A stretch of 64,000 nt of DNA. It comes from Sphingopyxis sp. PAMC25046. GTDB taxonomy: Bacteria > Pseudomonadota > Alphaproteobacteria > Sphingomonadales > Sphingomonadaceae. This document shows positions 51,983-61,325 of the stretch, one piece after another. The number at the start of each line of letters is the position of its first letter. Positions within the stretch are counted from its first letter, which is position 1. The notes under the pieces are model-generated. The model did no database searches. It had not been told where the DNA came from and saw only the letters and a program-made list of their open reading frames with translations. The stretch spans positions 1,426,001 to 1,490,000 of the forward strand of contig NZ_CP039250.1 of the NCBI RefSeq assembly GCF_004795895.1, given 5' to 3'. The translations under genes were made by a program, and so were the position numbers.

Positions 51983-52833
51983 GATCGGTCCCCGTCGATG
52001 CGTGCAATCTGCGCGGTCATGCTGCGCGCCGCCTGTGTGTAGGCGGGGCTGCCGCACACGGTCCATGCCTGCGGAATGCTGATGCGCGGAATATCCTTGA
52101 TCGCGGGATGGTGCAGCATTTCGCTCCCCTGATCGGTCACGACATCGGTCGCGCTCTCGACGATCAGGAAATCGGGCTCCGCCGCGACCATTTCCTCGAG
52201 GCTCAACTGCGACAGCGGCGGCTTGCCGAGCTTGCCCGCGAGATTGACCAGCCCGACGCGCCCCATCAGCTCGTCGATCAAAGTCCCCGTTCCGGTCATA
52301 TAGCCGCGCCGCTGGTAATAGGCCGCAACGCGGCCCTTGCCCGGCTTGGGCAGCCCGGCGAGCTCGCCCTGCATCCGTGCAATCAGCGCGCTGCCGCGTT
52401 CGGGATGGCCGACGGCGACGGCGGTCTGGCGGATTGATGTATAGATTTCTTCGAGCGTGTTCGCTGTGTCCAGATCGAGCAGCGGATAATCCTGCTGCGG
52501 CAACGCGCGCAGCGCCGCGCTGCGGCTCGCGGGCATGCCGACGATCAGGTCGGGTTCGATCGCCAATATCTGCTCGGCCGAATTGCTGAGCAGCGGAAGG
52601 CCCGCGGCCTTGACCGCCTCGCCCGACATTTCGACATCGGTCGCATTTTTCGTGAGCCCGGCGATCTGCCCCCGGTCGGCGAGCGCGAGGACGAGCTGGT
52701 CGGCGCACAGGTTGATCGACACGATGCGCTGCGGAACGGCGGGCGCCTTGACGCGCGGCGCGGGGGAAGTCGCCCATAGCAGTCCAGCGCCGCCGACCAG
52801 CACCGCTGCCGCCGCAAGCGCGCGACGTCGCAT
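51979..52833 (-). CDS. btuF: Cobalamin-binding periplasmic protein
   Basis: The 284-residue protein has an N-terminal hydrophobic segment (ALAAAAVLVGGAGLLWA) without a lipobox, so it is a periplasmic or membrane-anchored protein. The substrate-binding fold shows RIVSINLCADQLVLAL and ILAIEPDLIVG in the first lobe and YMTGTGTLIDELMGRVG with PDFLIVES in the second, as in class III (helical backbone) metal-chelate binding proteins. Its start overlaps the cobO stop (TAATG). Confidence 0.83.
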   Translation of the reverse strand: MRRRALAAAAVLVGGAGLLWATSPAPRVKAPAVPQRIVSINLCADQLVLALADRGQIAGLTKNATDVEMSGEAVKAAGLPLLSNSAEQILAIEPDLIVGMPASRSAALRALPQQDYPLLDLDTANTLEEIYTSIRQTAVAVGHPERGSALIARMQGELAGLPKPGKGRVAAYYQRRGYMTGTGTLIDELMGRVGLVNLAGKLGKPPLSQLSLEEMVAAEPDFLIVESATDVVTDQGSEMLHHPAIKDIPRISIPQAWTVCGSPAYTQAARSMTAQIARIDGDRS

Positions 52834-53441
52834 TAGAACTCGATCCCTTTCTGCGCCTTCACATTCTGCTCGCGGAACGGATGCTTCACCTGCGCCATCT
52901 CGGTGACGAGGTCGGCGGCGTCGATCAATTGCTGCGGGGCATTCCGCCCGGTGATGATCACATGCGTCATATGCGGTTTCGTACCCAGCGCCTCCAGCAC
53001 CTCGTCCACCGGCAGATAGTCGTACCGCAGCACGATGTTGAGCTCGTCGGCGATCACCATCTTGTAGCTCGGGTCGGCGATCATGCGCTTGACCTCGTCC
53101 CACGCTTCGCGCGCGACCGCGATGTCGCGCGTGCGGTCCTGCGTGTCCCAGGTAAAGCCTTCGCCCATCGGCTTGAATTCGATCAGCTCGGGGAAGCGGT
53201 CGAATACCGCTTTCTCGCCGGTTGCCATCGCGCCCTTTACGAATTGCACCACGCCGACCTTCATGTCGTGGCCGATCGCGCGCACCGCCATGCCGAGCGC
53301 GGCCGAGGTCTTGCCCTTGCCGGGGCCGGTGTGGACGATCACCAGCCCCTTTTCGACCGTCTTCGTCGCGACCTTCCTGTTCTGCGCCGCCTGAATCTTC
53401 TTCATCTTGGCCGCATGTTCGGCGTCGGTGCGCGCTTTCAT
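52833..53441 (-). CDS. cobO: Corrinoid (cob(I)alamin) adenosyltransferase
   Basis: The 202-residue protein of the CobA/CobO/BtuR type has the unusual P-loop HTGPGKGKTSAALG (about 37-50), VGVVQFVKGAMATGE, and the Walker-B-like MVIADELNIVLRYDYL. It adenosylates imported corrinoids to coenzyme B12. The ATG at 53441 overlaps the btuB stop (TGATG), so uptake and activation are co-expressed. Confidence 0.92.
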   Translation of the reverse strand: MKARTDAEHAAKMKKIQAAQNRKVATKTVEKGLVIVHTGPGKGKTSAALGMAVRAIGHDMKVGVVQFVKGAMATGEKAVFDRFPELIEFKPMGEGFTWDTQDRTRDIAVAREAWDEVKRMIADPSYKMVIADELNIVLRYDYLPVDEVLEALGTKPHMTHVIITGRNAPQQLIDAADLVTEMAQVKHPFREQNVKAQKGIEF

Positions 53442-55297
53442 CAGAAGCGCGCCCGCACACCGCCATAGGCCGCGCGGCCATAGGTGGCGTAATTGAACGC
53501 GGTCGCATAATCGGCGTCGAACAGATTGTCGACGCGGCCGTAAATCTCGAAATGGCCGCCCACGGGGAAGGAGGCGCGAATACCCGCGAGCGCATAGCCG
53601 TCGAGCGGCACATTGTTGGCGAAATCGTCGAAACTGTCGCCGACCATCGTCAGCGTCGCGCCGGTCGACAGGCCGAACGACCAGTCATAATCGGCCGACA
53701 GGCTGACCGCATGCGCGGCGCGGCGCGGCAGGCGCCTGCCGTCGAACGCGGGGCGTCCCGACCGGTCGCGCGCGTCGATATAGCTGTAGGATGCGGTGAC
53801 GTTCAGCGCATCGACGGGCTTCAGCGCCAGCGTCGCCTCGACCCCCTTGGCGCGCGTGCGATCGATGTTGCCATATTTGAAGGTCGCATTGTCGTAATTG
53901 ATCTGGTCGTCGGTGTTGCGCAGGAACGCGGTCAGCGAGATCAGCGCGCGGCCGTCGGCCAGATTCTGGTCGATGCCGATATCATAGCTTTTCGAGCGTT
54001 CGGGGCGCAGCGCGCTATTGCCGCTGAACGCATCGTAAAGCTGGTACAGCGACGGTGCCTTGAACCCCTCGCCATAGCTCAGCCGGACATTGGTTGCGCC
54101 AGCATTCGGCGAGTAATTGGCATTGGCGCCGAACGTCGTCGCACCGCCGAACTGGCTGTGGTCGTCGTGACGGACGCCGCCCGACAGCGACAGGCCGGTG
54201 AAGGGCTGGACGATCCCCAGCGCATAGACGCTGTCGATATTGGCCTTCTGGCTATCGGTCGATCCAAAGCCGAAGAAATCATAATCGGGGCGTTCGTGCT
54301 CGTAACCGAAGATCAGCTTGGCCTGCTGTACCGGCGTCACGACACCCTGATATTCGAACCGCAAATTTGTGCCCGAATAACCGTAATCGGGCGCCGTCCC
54401 GCGCACGAAATAATAATCGCGGTCGTTGCGCATCCACGTCACCGCCGCGCGGCTGGTGAAATGGCCGTCGAACAGGCCTAGGTTCAGTCCCGCATAACCG
54501 ACATATTGGTCGAGCTTGGCGACGTCGGCGCTGTCGGCAGGCGCACCGAAGAAGCTGTCATAATCAAGGTCGGCGTTGATATAATAGCCGCGCAGGTCAA
54601 GGCTCAGCGCGTCGCTGAACGCGACCTTCAGCCGCGCGTTGCCCGCGAAATTCTTGTATCCGTCCTTCTCGGTGCCGACCGCCGCCGACGAAATGCCGTC
54701 GGTGCGGAAATAAGCGCCACCGATCCCGCCCGAAATCGCCCCGGCGGTGCCGGATACATCGGCCTTGGCACCCACCGTATCGCTATAACCATATTCGGCC
54801 GAGGCATTGGCGGCGAGGCCCTCGGCGGGCGTCGCGGTCATCAGGCTGACGACACCGCCGATCGCCTGGCTGCCGTGCGCGACCGAGTTCGATCCGCGCA
54901 GCACTTCGATCCGGTCGATGTTGCCGGTCAGCAGATGGCCGAAATCATATCCGTCGCCGATGCCGCTCGGGTCGTTGACCTTCACCCCATCGATCAGCAC
55001 GAGGGTTTGCGTCGTTTCAGCACCGCGCAGCGAGATGCCCGCGACCGAACCGGTGCTACCGCTGCGATTGAAGCGGACGCCCGGCGTCGTCGCGAGCAGG
55101 TCGACGATATCGACCGTCTGGCGCTTTTCGATCGTGTCGGCGTCGATGATCGTGATCGCCTGACCGACCTCGTCGCGCGGCTGCTCGATCCCCGACGCGG
55201 TGACGACGATATCGTCGCGGTCGCTGTCGGTGGTTTCAGCGAAAGCCGGCGATGCCGCGGTCAAAGCCAACAGGGAAATGATCGCAAATTTCAACAT
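53441..55297 (-). CDS. btuB: TonB-dependent vitamin B12 receptor
   Basis: The 618-residue protein has a signal peptide (ending AASPAFAE), the TonB-box region DDIVVTASG, a plug domain (VDIVDLLATTPGVRFNRSG, RGAETTQTLVLIDGVKVND, GNIDRIEVLRGSNSVAHGSQAIGG, given here as short segments of about residues 50-130), and a barrel ending YGGVRARF. Its length is near that of E. coli BtuB (614). A cobalamin riboswitch lies just upstream. Confidence 0.9.
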   Translation of the reverse strand: MLKFAIISLLALTAASPAFAETTDSDRDDIVVTASGIEQPRDEVGQAITIIDADTIEKRQTVDIVDLLATTPGVRFNRSGSTGSVAGISLRGAETTQTLVLIDGVKVNDPSGIGDGYDFGHLLTGNIDRIEVLRGSNSVAHGSQAIGGVVSLMTATPAEGLAANASAEYGYSDTVGAKADVSGTAGAISGGIGGAYFRTDGISSAAVGTEKDGYKNFAGNARLKVAFSDALSLDLRGYYINADLDYDSFFGAPADSADVAKLDQYVGYAGLNLGLFDGHFTSRAAVTWMRNDRDYYFVRGTAPDYGYSGTNLRFEYQGVVTPVQQAKLIFGYEHERPDYDFFGFGSTDSQKANIDSVYALGIVQPFTGLSLSGGVRHDDHSQFGGATTFGANANYSPNAGATNVRLSYGEGFKAPSLYQLYDAFSGNSALRPERSKSYDIGIDQNLADGRALISLTAFLRNTDDQINYDNATFKYGNIDRTRAKGVEATLALKPVDALNVTASYSYIDARDRSGRPAFDGRRLPRRAAHAVSLSADYDWSFGLSTGATLTMVGDSFDDFANNVPLDGYALAGIRASFPVGGHFEIYGRVDNLFDADYATAFNYATYGRAAYGGVRARF

Positions 55298-55484
55298 GGG
55301 TAGGGGCCCCGCACGCCGACAACGAAGGCGGAGCCTGCCGATACGCGCGCGCGATCGACCGATGTCGGCGGCGCAAGTGGCGTCATGGCCTGCGACCCCG
55401 TCACCGAGGCGGCTCCGGCCGCCTGGTTGTCGCTCGACGGAAACCTCCGTGCCGCGGCCTTTCCCTGGGCCTTGGCATTGAGCG

Positions 55485-55662
55485 ACCCACGCCGGCAGGT
55501 CTCCTGGCTCGCGGGTCAGGGCTCGATGCACGCCTTCCCAGGTGACCCCAGTGGCTGATCCGCAGAACCGGACCGGTGCATCTCGCTCGCCGCTTACAGT
55601 TGCAGGGACAGCCTCGGCTTCGGGGGTTCAGGACGAACCCCTTCACCGCGTTCCCATTTTAA
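55485..55662 (-). ncRNA. Cobalamin riboswitch controlling btuB operon
   Basis: Read on the minus strand, the segment has the order of elements of AdoCbl riboswitches. TGGGAACGCGGTGAA is at the 5' end. Then come CTGCAACTGTAAGCGG, the GCCACTG box followed by GGGGTCACCTGGGAAGG, and the B12 box AGCCAGGAGACCTGCC near 55493-55512. It is followed by about 190 nt of untranslated leader before the btuB start; a further stable hairpin GCGGGGC/GCCCCGC lies upstream at 55691-55706. High cobalamin should switch the operon off. Confidence 0.93.
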
Positions 55663-55745
55663 GCCCTTCCGGGCACCGGCGCGATCATGCGCGGGGCAAG
55701 CCCCGCACGCGCCGCCCATAGCGCAGCCGCGCTTTTTGGCAATGG

Positions 55746-56903
55746 CTATTGGCGTTCGACGATCATCGCCGCGCCGACCCCCATCGCACCGGTCAGCACG
55801 ACCAGCCCGTAGCGGCCCTCGCACGCGTCGAGCGCGTCGAGCAGGGTCGAGGTCAGGATCGCGCCGCTCGCCCCCATCGGATGCCCCTTGGCCAGATGCC
55901 CGCCGCTGACGTTGACCCGCGCCGGATCGGCGTCGCGGTCGCGCAGAAATTTGGCGATCGTGACGGCAAAGGCTTCCATGAACTCGATCCGGTCCATGTC
56001 GCCCAGCGTCAGCCCGGCGCGCGTCAGCACCTTGTCCATCGCCGCGAACCCCGCTGTCAACGAGGCGGCGGGGTCGCCGCCGCTCTCGGCAAAGGCAATG
56101 ACGCGCGCGCGCGGCGCGATGCCGAGGCCTTCGCCGCCGACCAGCGCCAGCCCCGCGCCGTCGCAGATCGGCGGCGCGTGCGCGATGCTGTGCAGCGGTT
56201 CGAAGGTCGCGCCTTCGAGCGCGCCCGCATATTGCGCCTGCAATTCGCCAAAGGCGGCAGGTGCGGCGGCGAGCGATTCCGCGCTCGTTTGTGGCCGGAT
56301 ACATTCCTCGCCCGTCAGCGCCCCGGTCGCGATCCGCGAGGCTTGCAGCGCGGCGTCATTTTCGGCCGCAGCCGCTTTTTGCTGCGAGGCAAGCGCGACG
56401 GCATCGAGGTCGGCGCGCGCGATCCCCTCGGCATGCGCCAGCCGGTCGGCGCCGAGCACCGGCGGCACGAAGCGCGCGCGCGGCGGCAATTCGTCGTTGG
56501 CATAGAAACCCGCGCGGTCGCTCAAAAACGGGCTGGCGCTCATCGATTCGACGCCGCCCGCAAGGATATGCGTTACTTCGCCAGTGCCTACCTTCGCCAC
56601 CGCCTGTCCGATCGCCGACAGCCCCGACGCGCAATAATTGTTGATGCTGTGCGCTGCTGTCGCGTCGGGAAGCCTCGCCTGTAGCTTCGCCAGCATCGCG
56701 ATATGCCCCCCTTGGGCGCCGCTCTGCGTGACGCAGCCGAGCAGCAGCGCGTCAGGCGCCGACGCAATATCGCCGCAACGAGCGGCGAGCGCCGCCGCCT
56801 GCTGACGCACGAGTTCCTGTGGGCTCAGCCCGGCAAGCCCGCCATCTGGCCGCGCCTTGCCGCGCGGTGTCCGCACCGCGTCGTAGATATAGACGTCGGC
56901 CAA
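55746..56903 (-). CDS. Thiolase (acetyl-CoA acyltransferase) with altered second Cys motif
   Basis: The 385-residue protein has VYIYDAVRTPRGKA at the N-terminus, the nucleophile C91 in SINNYCASGLSA, and the C-terminal His in GGHLAKGHPMGASGA. Where most thiolases have a Cys followed by GGG (the acid/base Cys), it reads LVVLTGAMGVGAA. The start is best placed at TTG 56903, directly after the stop of the preceding thiolase gene. Longer frames add unrelated sequence, and no ribosome-binding site is clear. It is the last gene of the oxygenase operon and would shorten an acyl-CoA or release acetyl-CoA. Confidence 0.8.
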   Translation of the reverse strand: MADVYIYDAVRTPRGKARPDGGLAGLSPQELVRQQAAALAARCGDIASAPDALLLGCVTQSGAQGGHIAMLAKLQARLPDATAAHSINNYCASGLSAIGQAVAKVGTGEVTHILAGGVESMSASPFLSDRAGFYANDELPPRARFVPPVLGADRLAHAEGIARADLDAVALASQQKAAAAENDAALQASRIATGALTGEECIRPQTSAESLAAAPAAFGELQAQYAGALEGATFEPLHSIAHAPPICDGAGLALVGGEGLGIAPRARVIAFAESGGDPAASLTAGFAAMDKVLTRAGLTLGDMDRIEFMEAFAVTIAKFLRDRDADPARVNVSGGHLAKGHPMGASGAILTSTLLDALDACEGRYGLVVLTGAMGVGAAMIVERQ

Positions 56904-56904
56904 A

Positions 56905-58134
56905 TCAGGTGCCGACGACGAAGCTGACTGCGGTCGTCGCGCTACCGCCGACGTTGAAGGTCGCGAAGTTGCGGGCACCCCCGACCTGATAATCGCCCGC
57001 ATTGCCAGTGACCTGGCGCCATCCGTCGAGCAACATCCGGACCCCGGTGGCACCTACGGGATGCCCCAGTCCGATCAAGCCGCCCGACGGATTGACCGGC
57101 AGTTTTCCGCCAAGCGCAATCGTCCCGTCCTCGACCGCGCGCCAGCTTTCGCCCGGTTTGGTGATCCCGAAATGATCGATCGCCATATATTCGGTGATCG
57201 AAAAACAGTCATGCACCTCGACCCCGTCGCAGGCGTAGATGTCGGGCATCTCTGCGCGCCGCAGCGCATCCATCATCGCCTTGCGAACGCTTGGAAAAAC
57301 AAAGTCTTGTCCGCGACTTTCCTGGACCTTGGCCGAATAGAGCAGCGGCGCGGTCGCATGCCCCCATCCCTTGATCCGCGGAATCGAGTCGATCGAGATC
57401 CCCCGACGCTGCGCGTAACGTTCGGCAACTTCCGCCGAGGCGAGAAAGATCGCAGCCGCCCCGTCGGTAACCTGCCCGCAATCGGACTTGCGCAAACTCC
57501 CCTCGATCAACGGATTGACCTCGTCATTCTCACCGAGATGATCGTCGGTAATCGCCCAGCCGCGCGTCTGCGAATATGGGTTCTTCTTGGCATTGGCGAA
57601 ATTGTTCGCCGAAATCCCGCGCAGATGCGCGCGGTCGAGCCCGAAGCGTTCCTCATATTCCTCAGCGACGCGCGCGAACATGTACGGCCACAGGTAACGC
57701 GCCTCCTGCGCCTCGCGTCCCGCCCAGGCGGCAGCGCCGAGATATTCGGCGGCGCGCTGCCCGGGAACGTTGCGCATCAGCTCGATGCCGAGCACGAGCG
57801 CGAGACCATAGCGTTCGGCCTCGATCTCGGCGGCAGCAGCGAGGATGGCAATGCTGCCCGACGCACAGGCCGCCTCGTGCCGCGACGCCGGAATGCCCGC
57901 AAGGTCGGGGTGGACATGGCCGAAGAAGCCGCCGAGCTGGCCTTGACCAGCGAACAGCTCGCCGACGAAATTGCCGACATGCGCGGTCTCGACCTCGTTG
58001 GGTTCGATCCCCGTCGCCACGAACGCCGCTTCGGCAACGCCGCGGAACAGCTCGAACAGGCCACCGCCCTCGCGTTCGAGGTTGCGCGAGAAATCGCTCT
58101 GCGCGCCGCCGAGGATGAAGACGTCTTTCGCCAT
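56905..58134 (-). CDS. SCP-x type thiolase / acetyl-CoA acetyltransferase-like
   Basis: The 409-residue protein begins MAKDVFILGGAQSDFSRN and has the active-site Cys in HEAACASGS (about 90), VEVHDCFSITEY, and the His in GGLIGLGHPVGATG. This pattern belongs to the lipid-transfer-associated (SCP-x) thiolases, which often act on sterol-like or branched side chains. The gene begins one base after the stop of the synthetase gene. Two adjacent thiolases of different subfamilies may form a heteromer or act on successive steps. Confidence 0.82.
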   Translation of the reverse strand: MAKDVFILGGAQSDFSRNLEREGGGLFELFRGVAEAAFVATGIEPNEVETAHVGNFVGELFAGQGQLGGFFGHVHPDLAGIPASRHEAACASGSIAILAAAAEIEAERYGLALVLGIELMRNVPGQRAAEYLGAAAWAGREAQEARYLWPYMFARVAEEYEERFGLDRAHLRGISANNFANAKKNPYSQTRGWAITDDHLGENDEVNPLIEGSLRKSDCGQVTDGAAAIFLASAEVAERYAQRRGISIDSIPRIKGWGHATAPLLYSAKVQESRGQDFVFPSVRKAMMDALRRAEMPDIYACDGVEVHDCFSITEYMAIDHFGITKPGESWRAVEDGTIALGGKLPVNPSGGLIGLGHPVGATGVRMLLDGWRQVTGNAGDYQVGGARNFATFNVGGSATTAVSFVVGT

Positions 58135-58135
58135 G

Positions 58136-59827
58136 TCAGGCTTCCTTTTCGAGAGTGGCGAGCGCCATTTCGCGCACTTCGCTGCGCATCACTTTGTTGG
58201 TGACGTTGCGCGGCAGGGCGTCGAAGCGGAACAGGCGCTCGGGAAGTTTGAACACCGCGAGGTCGTGGCCGCGCAGATAGTCGGCGACCTCGCCGATCCC
58301 GACATCGTCCGCGCCGCGTGGGACATAGGCAAGGCCGATGCGCTCTCCCATCATCGGGTCGGGGAGCGAGAAGACGCACGCTTCGGCCAGCAACGGATGG
58401 CCGCCGAGCAGCTGGTCGACCTCTTCGGGCGAGATATTCACACCGCCGCGGATGATCAGATCCTTGCAGCGTCCGACGAAGCGGTAGAAATCGCCGCCCT
58501 CGGCAATTTCGAACAGGTCGCCGGTGCGGAACCAGCCATCGTCGGTGAAGGCTTCGGCGGTGCGTTCGGGCGCGTTGTGATAGCCCTCGAATACGGTCGG
58601 TCCGCGGATCTGCAATTCGCCCGAGACGCCGTCCGCCTCGATCGGATCGCCGCCGCCGGGCGGGACGAGCCGGCTTTCGATGTTGGGCGCGCGGCCCTCG
58701 CCATAGGGGCACTGATAGGTGCCACGGCGCGGGAACAGGCTGGCGCGCTTGTCGGGGTCGGGCATTTCGCCCTCGCCGGTGATGAAGCTCATCCCCTCGT
58801 TCGACCCGAAGACGTTGACGATGATGATGCCGAGCTTTTCCTGGAAACCGCGCACCATCGCGGGCGCGAGCGGCGCCGATCCCGAGGCGATGACGCGCAG
58901 GCTGGAGAGGTCGACGGAGGCGAGTAGTGCCTCATTCTGCAGCAGCATGTTGAGTACCGCGGGCGGCGCGATCGTCAGGCTCGGGCGCTCGGTCGCGATC
59001 TGCTTGAGGTAGATGCCAGGATCGAAGGGGTGGTGCAGCACCATCGTCCCCGCGCTCGTCAGCCAGCACATGGTGATGCCGCCGATGCTCGCCATGTTGA
59101 TCAGCGGGAAGGGGTTGAGCAGTATGTCGCCCGGCCCGACCTTCATCGCCTCATACCCCGCGCCTGCGACCGCGATCCAGTGATTGTGGCTGCGCGGCAC
59201 GCCTTTGGGCACGCCGGTGGTGCCCGAGGTCCAGCAGATGGTGAAGATGTCGTCGGCATCGACGGGGTTGGCGGCGGCATGCGCGGCGAGGGCGTCGGGG
59301 GCACCCTCGGCGGTCGACAGGTCGAGCGCTCCTGAAGGTGGATTGGGACCGAAAGTCATGAGCGCGATGCCGTCGAGCAGTGGCTGCGCGACGCCGACAT
59401 GGTCGCAGCCCTTCACCAGCGTCGCGCAAACAAACGCCTTGGGCTCGACGACGCCGATCATGCCCTTCAGTTCATGGCTGCGATATTGCACCGCCGCCGG
59501 GCTGACGATCGCGCCGATCTTAGCCGCGGCGAAATAGAACGCGACGAACTCGCTGATGTTCGGAAGCTGGACCAGCAGCACATCGTCCTTGCCGATCCCC
59601 GCATTGACGAGCGCGCCCGCGAGCCGGTCGATCTCGGCCGCCAGTTGGGCATAATTCAGCCGCTGTGGTTCGCCGAAAGCGAAGTCGCCGCGGTTCGGCG
59701 CATCGACCAGCGCGAGCCGCTCCGGATGCGCCGTCGCATTGGTCGCGAACAGGTCGGCAAAGGTCTTGTCGCCCCACCAGCCGCTTTCCCGGTGCTGTCG
59801 CCGTTTGTCCTCTCGTGCGGCGATCAT
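58136..59827 (-). CDS. Acyl-CoA synthetase / AMP-dependent ligase
   Basis: The 563-residue protein has the ANL-family motifs: the P-loop ICWTSGTTGVPKGVPRS, VFGSNEGMSF (A5-type), the hinge-side GWFRTGDL and RCKDLIIRGGVNISPEEVD, and a C-terminal Lys in NVTNKVMRSEV. It should activate a carboxylic acid as CoA thioester. The start at 59827 is one base after the stop of the oxygenase gene. Substrate is unknown; the operon suggests an acid produced by oxidative cleavage. Confidence 0.86.
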   Translation of the reverse strand: MIAAREDKRRQHRESGWWGDKTFADLFATNATAHPERLALVDAPNRGDFAFGEPQRLNYAQLAAEIDRLAGALVNAGIGKDDVLLVQLPNISEFVAFYFAAAKIGAIVSPAAVQYRSHELKGMIGVVEPKAFVCATLVKGCDHVGVAQPLLDGIALMTFGPNPPSGALDLSTAEGAPDALAAHAAANPVDADDIFTICWTSGTTGVPKGVPRSHNHWIAVAGAGYEAMKVGPGDILLNPFPLINMASIGGITMCWLTSAGTMVLHHPFDPGIYLKQIATERPSLTIAPPAVLNMLLQNEALLASVDLSSLRVIASGSAPLAPAMVRGFQEKLGIIIVNVFGSNEGMSFITGEGEMPDPDKRASLFPRRGTYQCPYGEGRAPNIESRLVPPGGGDPIEADGVSGELQIRGPTVFEGYHNAPERTAEAFTDDGWFRTGDLFEIAEGGDFYRFVGRCKDLIIRGGVNISPEEVDQLLGGHPLLAEACVFSLPDPMMGERIGLAYVPRGADDVGIGEVADYLRGHDLAVFKLPERLFRFDALPRNVTNKVMRSEVREMALATLEKEA

Positions 59828-59828
59828 C

Positions 59829-61325
59829 TCAGGCGGCCAGCACGCTGTTTGCGCCCATGCCGATATCGTCGCCGCTCGCCCAGACGGTGTGCGTGCCCGA
59901 ACAGATGCGTTCGGGCAGGATGATCCGGCAAACCGGCCCCGCGGCGACATTCTTCGCGTCGATCAGCACGCATTCGGACGTGTCGGTTTCGAGGTCGGCG
60001 ATGAAGGAGACGAGATAGCCGTCGTCCTCGTCCTTCGCATCGATGCGCGGCGCGAACGGCGCTTCGCTGCCGAAGCGGCCGGGGCCGAATTCGTAGGCCT
60101 CGCTCGTTCCGGCATTCAGGTCGTGCTTCACGAGCCCGCGGAACAGGAACCAGCCGGGCTCGGGGATCGCGCTGTACGCGTAGCGATAGGGCTTGCCCGC
60201 ATAGCGATGGTTGAACATGCCGAATTCAAGGTCGCGGTCGTCGAGCCGCTCCTCTTTGGTCTCGCCGGTCTTGAGGTTGAAACGCCAGCGATGCAGCCGC
60301 GGCTTGAGCAGGCCCTGATCGAGATACGCCATCATCCGTTCGAGCCCCTCGGGCGCGTTCGGATAGGATTTCGGCATCGGCTCTTCCTGATAATAGCCGT
60401 CGAGGATGATCTCGTCGCCTTCCTCCCACGCGTTCAGCCAATGCAGCGTATAGGTGGGTTCGGCTTCGAACCAGCGGATGTCCTCGGGCTGGCCGTGGCG
60501 CGGGATGATCGCGAAGCGCGTCTTCTGGTCGGGATGGAACTGCACGACGTGAAGGTTCTTTTCGAGCAATTCCTCGTTCCAATAGAGCGGCATGTCGTTG
60601 AGGATCGTGTAATTTTCGGTGAACGCCATATCGTGCGGCAGGCGCGGGCCGGCGAGCGGCACGGGGATATAGTGCTTGAGCTTGTTGTCGGCGCCGACGA
60701 CGCCGTAATGCATATAAGGTGCGTGTTTTGAGTAATTGAAAAACATCAATTCTCCGGTCGCAAGGTCGACCTTGCAATGCGCCGAAATGCCGTCGAGCGG
60801 CACCCAGCTTTCGGTGCCGAACTGTTCGAGCGTGAAGGGATCGAGCCGGTACGCTTCGCCGCACTGATAGAAGGTCGAGATGATCTTCCCCGCGTGGATC
60901 GCAACGTCGGTCGAGCTTGAATCCTTGAGCCACTCCTGCGCCCCCCAGCCGTGGCGTGTCGACTTGTGCGGCGGCTCCATCAACCCCGCCCACAGCGAGC
61001 GGCCGGCTTCCTTCTCGGCCTCGAACCCCTTGGTGCGCACGAAACGGCTGCGATAGCTGGCGCGGCCATCCTTGAACGAAATCGCATGGATGAAGCCGTC
61101 GCCGTCGAACGGGTGATAGCGGCCGATCGGCTCGTGGATCTGGTTTTCGCCGGTGCGCACATAGACGCCGTCGATATCGGTCGGGATATCGCCGATCACC
61201 TCGGCATCGCCATTGGCGAAGGTCGCGTTCCACTCATTATAGGTCGGGCGCCACGCGCCCTTCATATAGGGGTGGTCGTTCGGCTGGATCGTGGTGGTGA
61301 TCGTATCGACGATCTGGGCGGTCAT
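59829..61325 (-). CDS. Carotenoid cleavage oxygenase-family enzyme (lignostilbene/apocarotenoid dioxygenase-like)
   Basis: The 498-residue protein has the seven-bladed propeller family pattern with early IDGVYVRTGENQ and GRYHPFDGDGFIHA. Candidate iron-ligand His residues are in ISAHCKVD, RLPHDMAFTENYTI, YTLHWLNAWEEGDEI and, near the end, CSGTHTVWASGDD. It would split a conjugated C=C bond in carotenoids, stilbenes or related molecules. The ATG overlaps the preceding stop (ATGA). Confidence 0.85.
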   Translation of the reverse strand: MTAQIVDTITTTIQPNDHPYMKGAWRPTYNEWNATFANGDAEVIGDIPTDIDGVYVRTGENQIHEPIGRYHPFDGDGFIHAISFKDGRASYRSRFVRTKGFEAEKEAGRSLWAGLMEPPHKSTRHGWGAQEWLKDSSSTDVAIHAGKIISTFYQCGEAYRLDPFTLEQFGTESWVPLDGISAHCKVDLATGELMFFNYSKHAPYMHYGVVGADNKLKHYIPVPLAGPRLPHDMAFTENYTILNDMPLYWNEELLEKNLHVVQFHPDQKTRFAIIPRHGQPEDIRWFEAEPTYTLHWLNAWEEGDEIILDGYYQEEPMPKSYPNAPEGLERMMAYLDQGLLKPRLHRWRFNLKTGETKEERLDDRDLEFGMFNHRYAGKPYRYAYSAIPEPGWFLFRGLVKHDLNAGTSEAYEFGPGRFGSEAPFAPRIDAKDEDDGYLVSFIADLETDTSECVLIDAKNVAAGPVCRIILPERICSGTHTVWASGDDIGMGANSVLAA

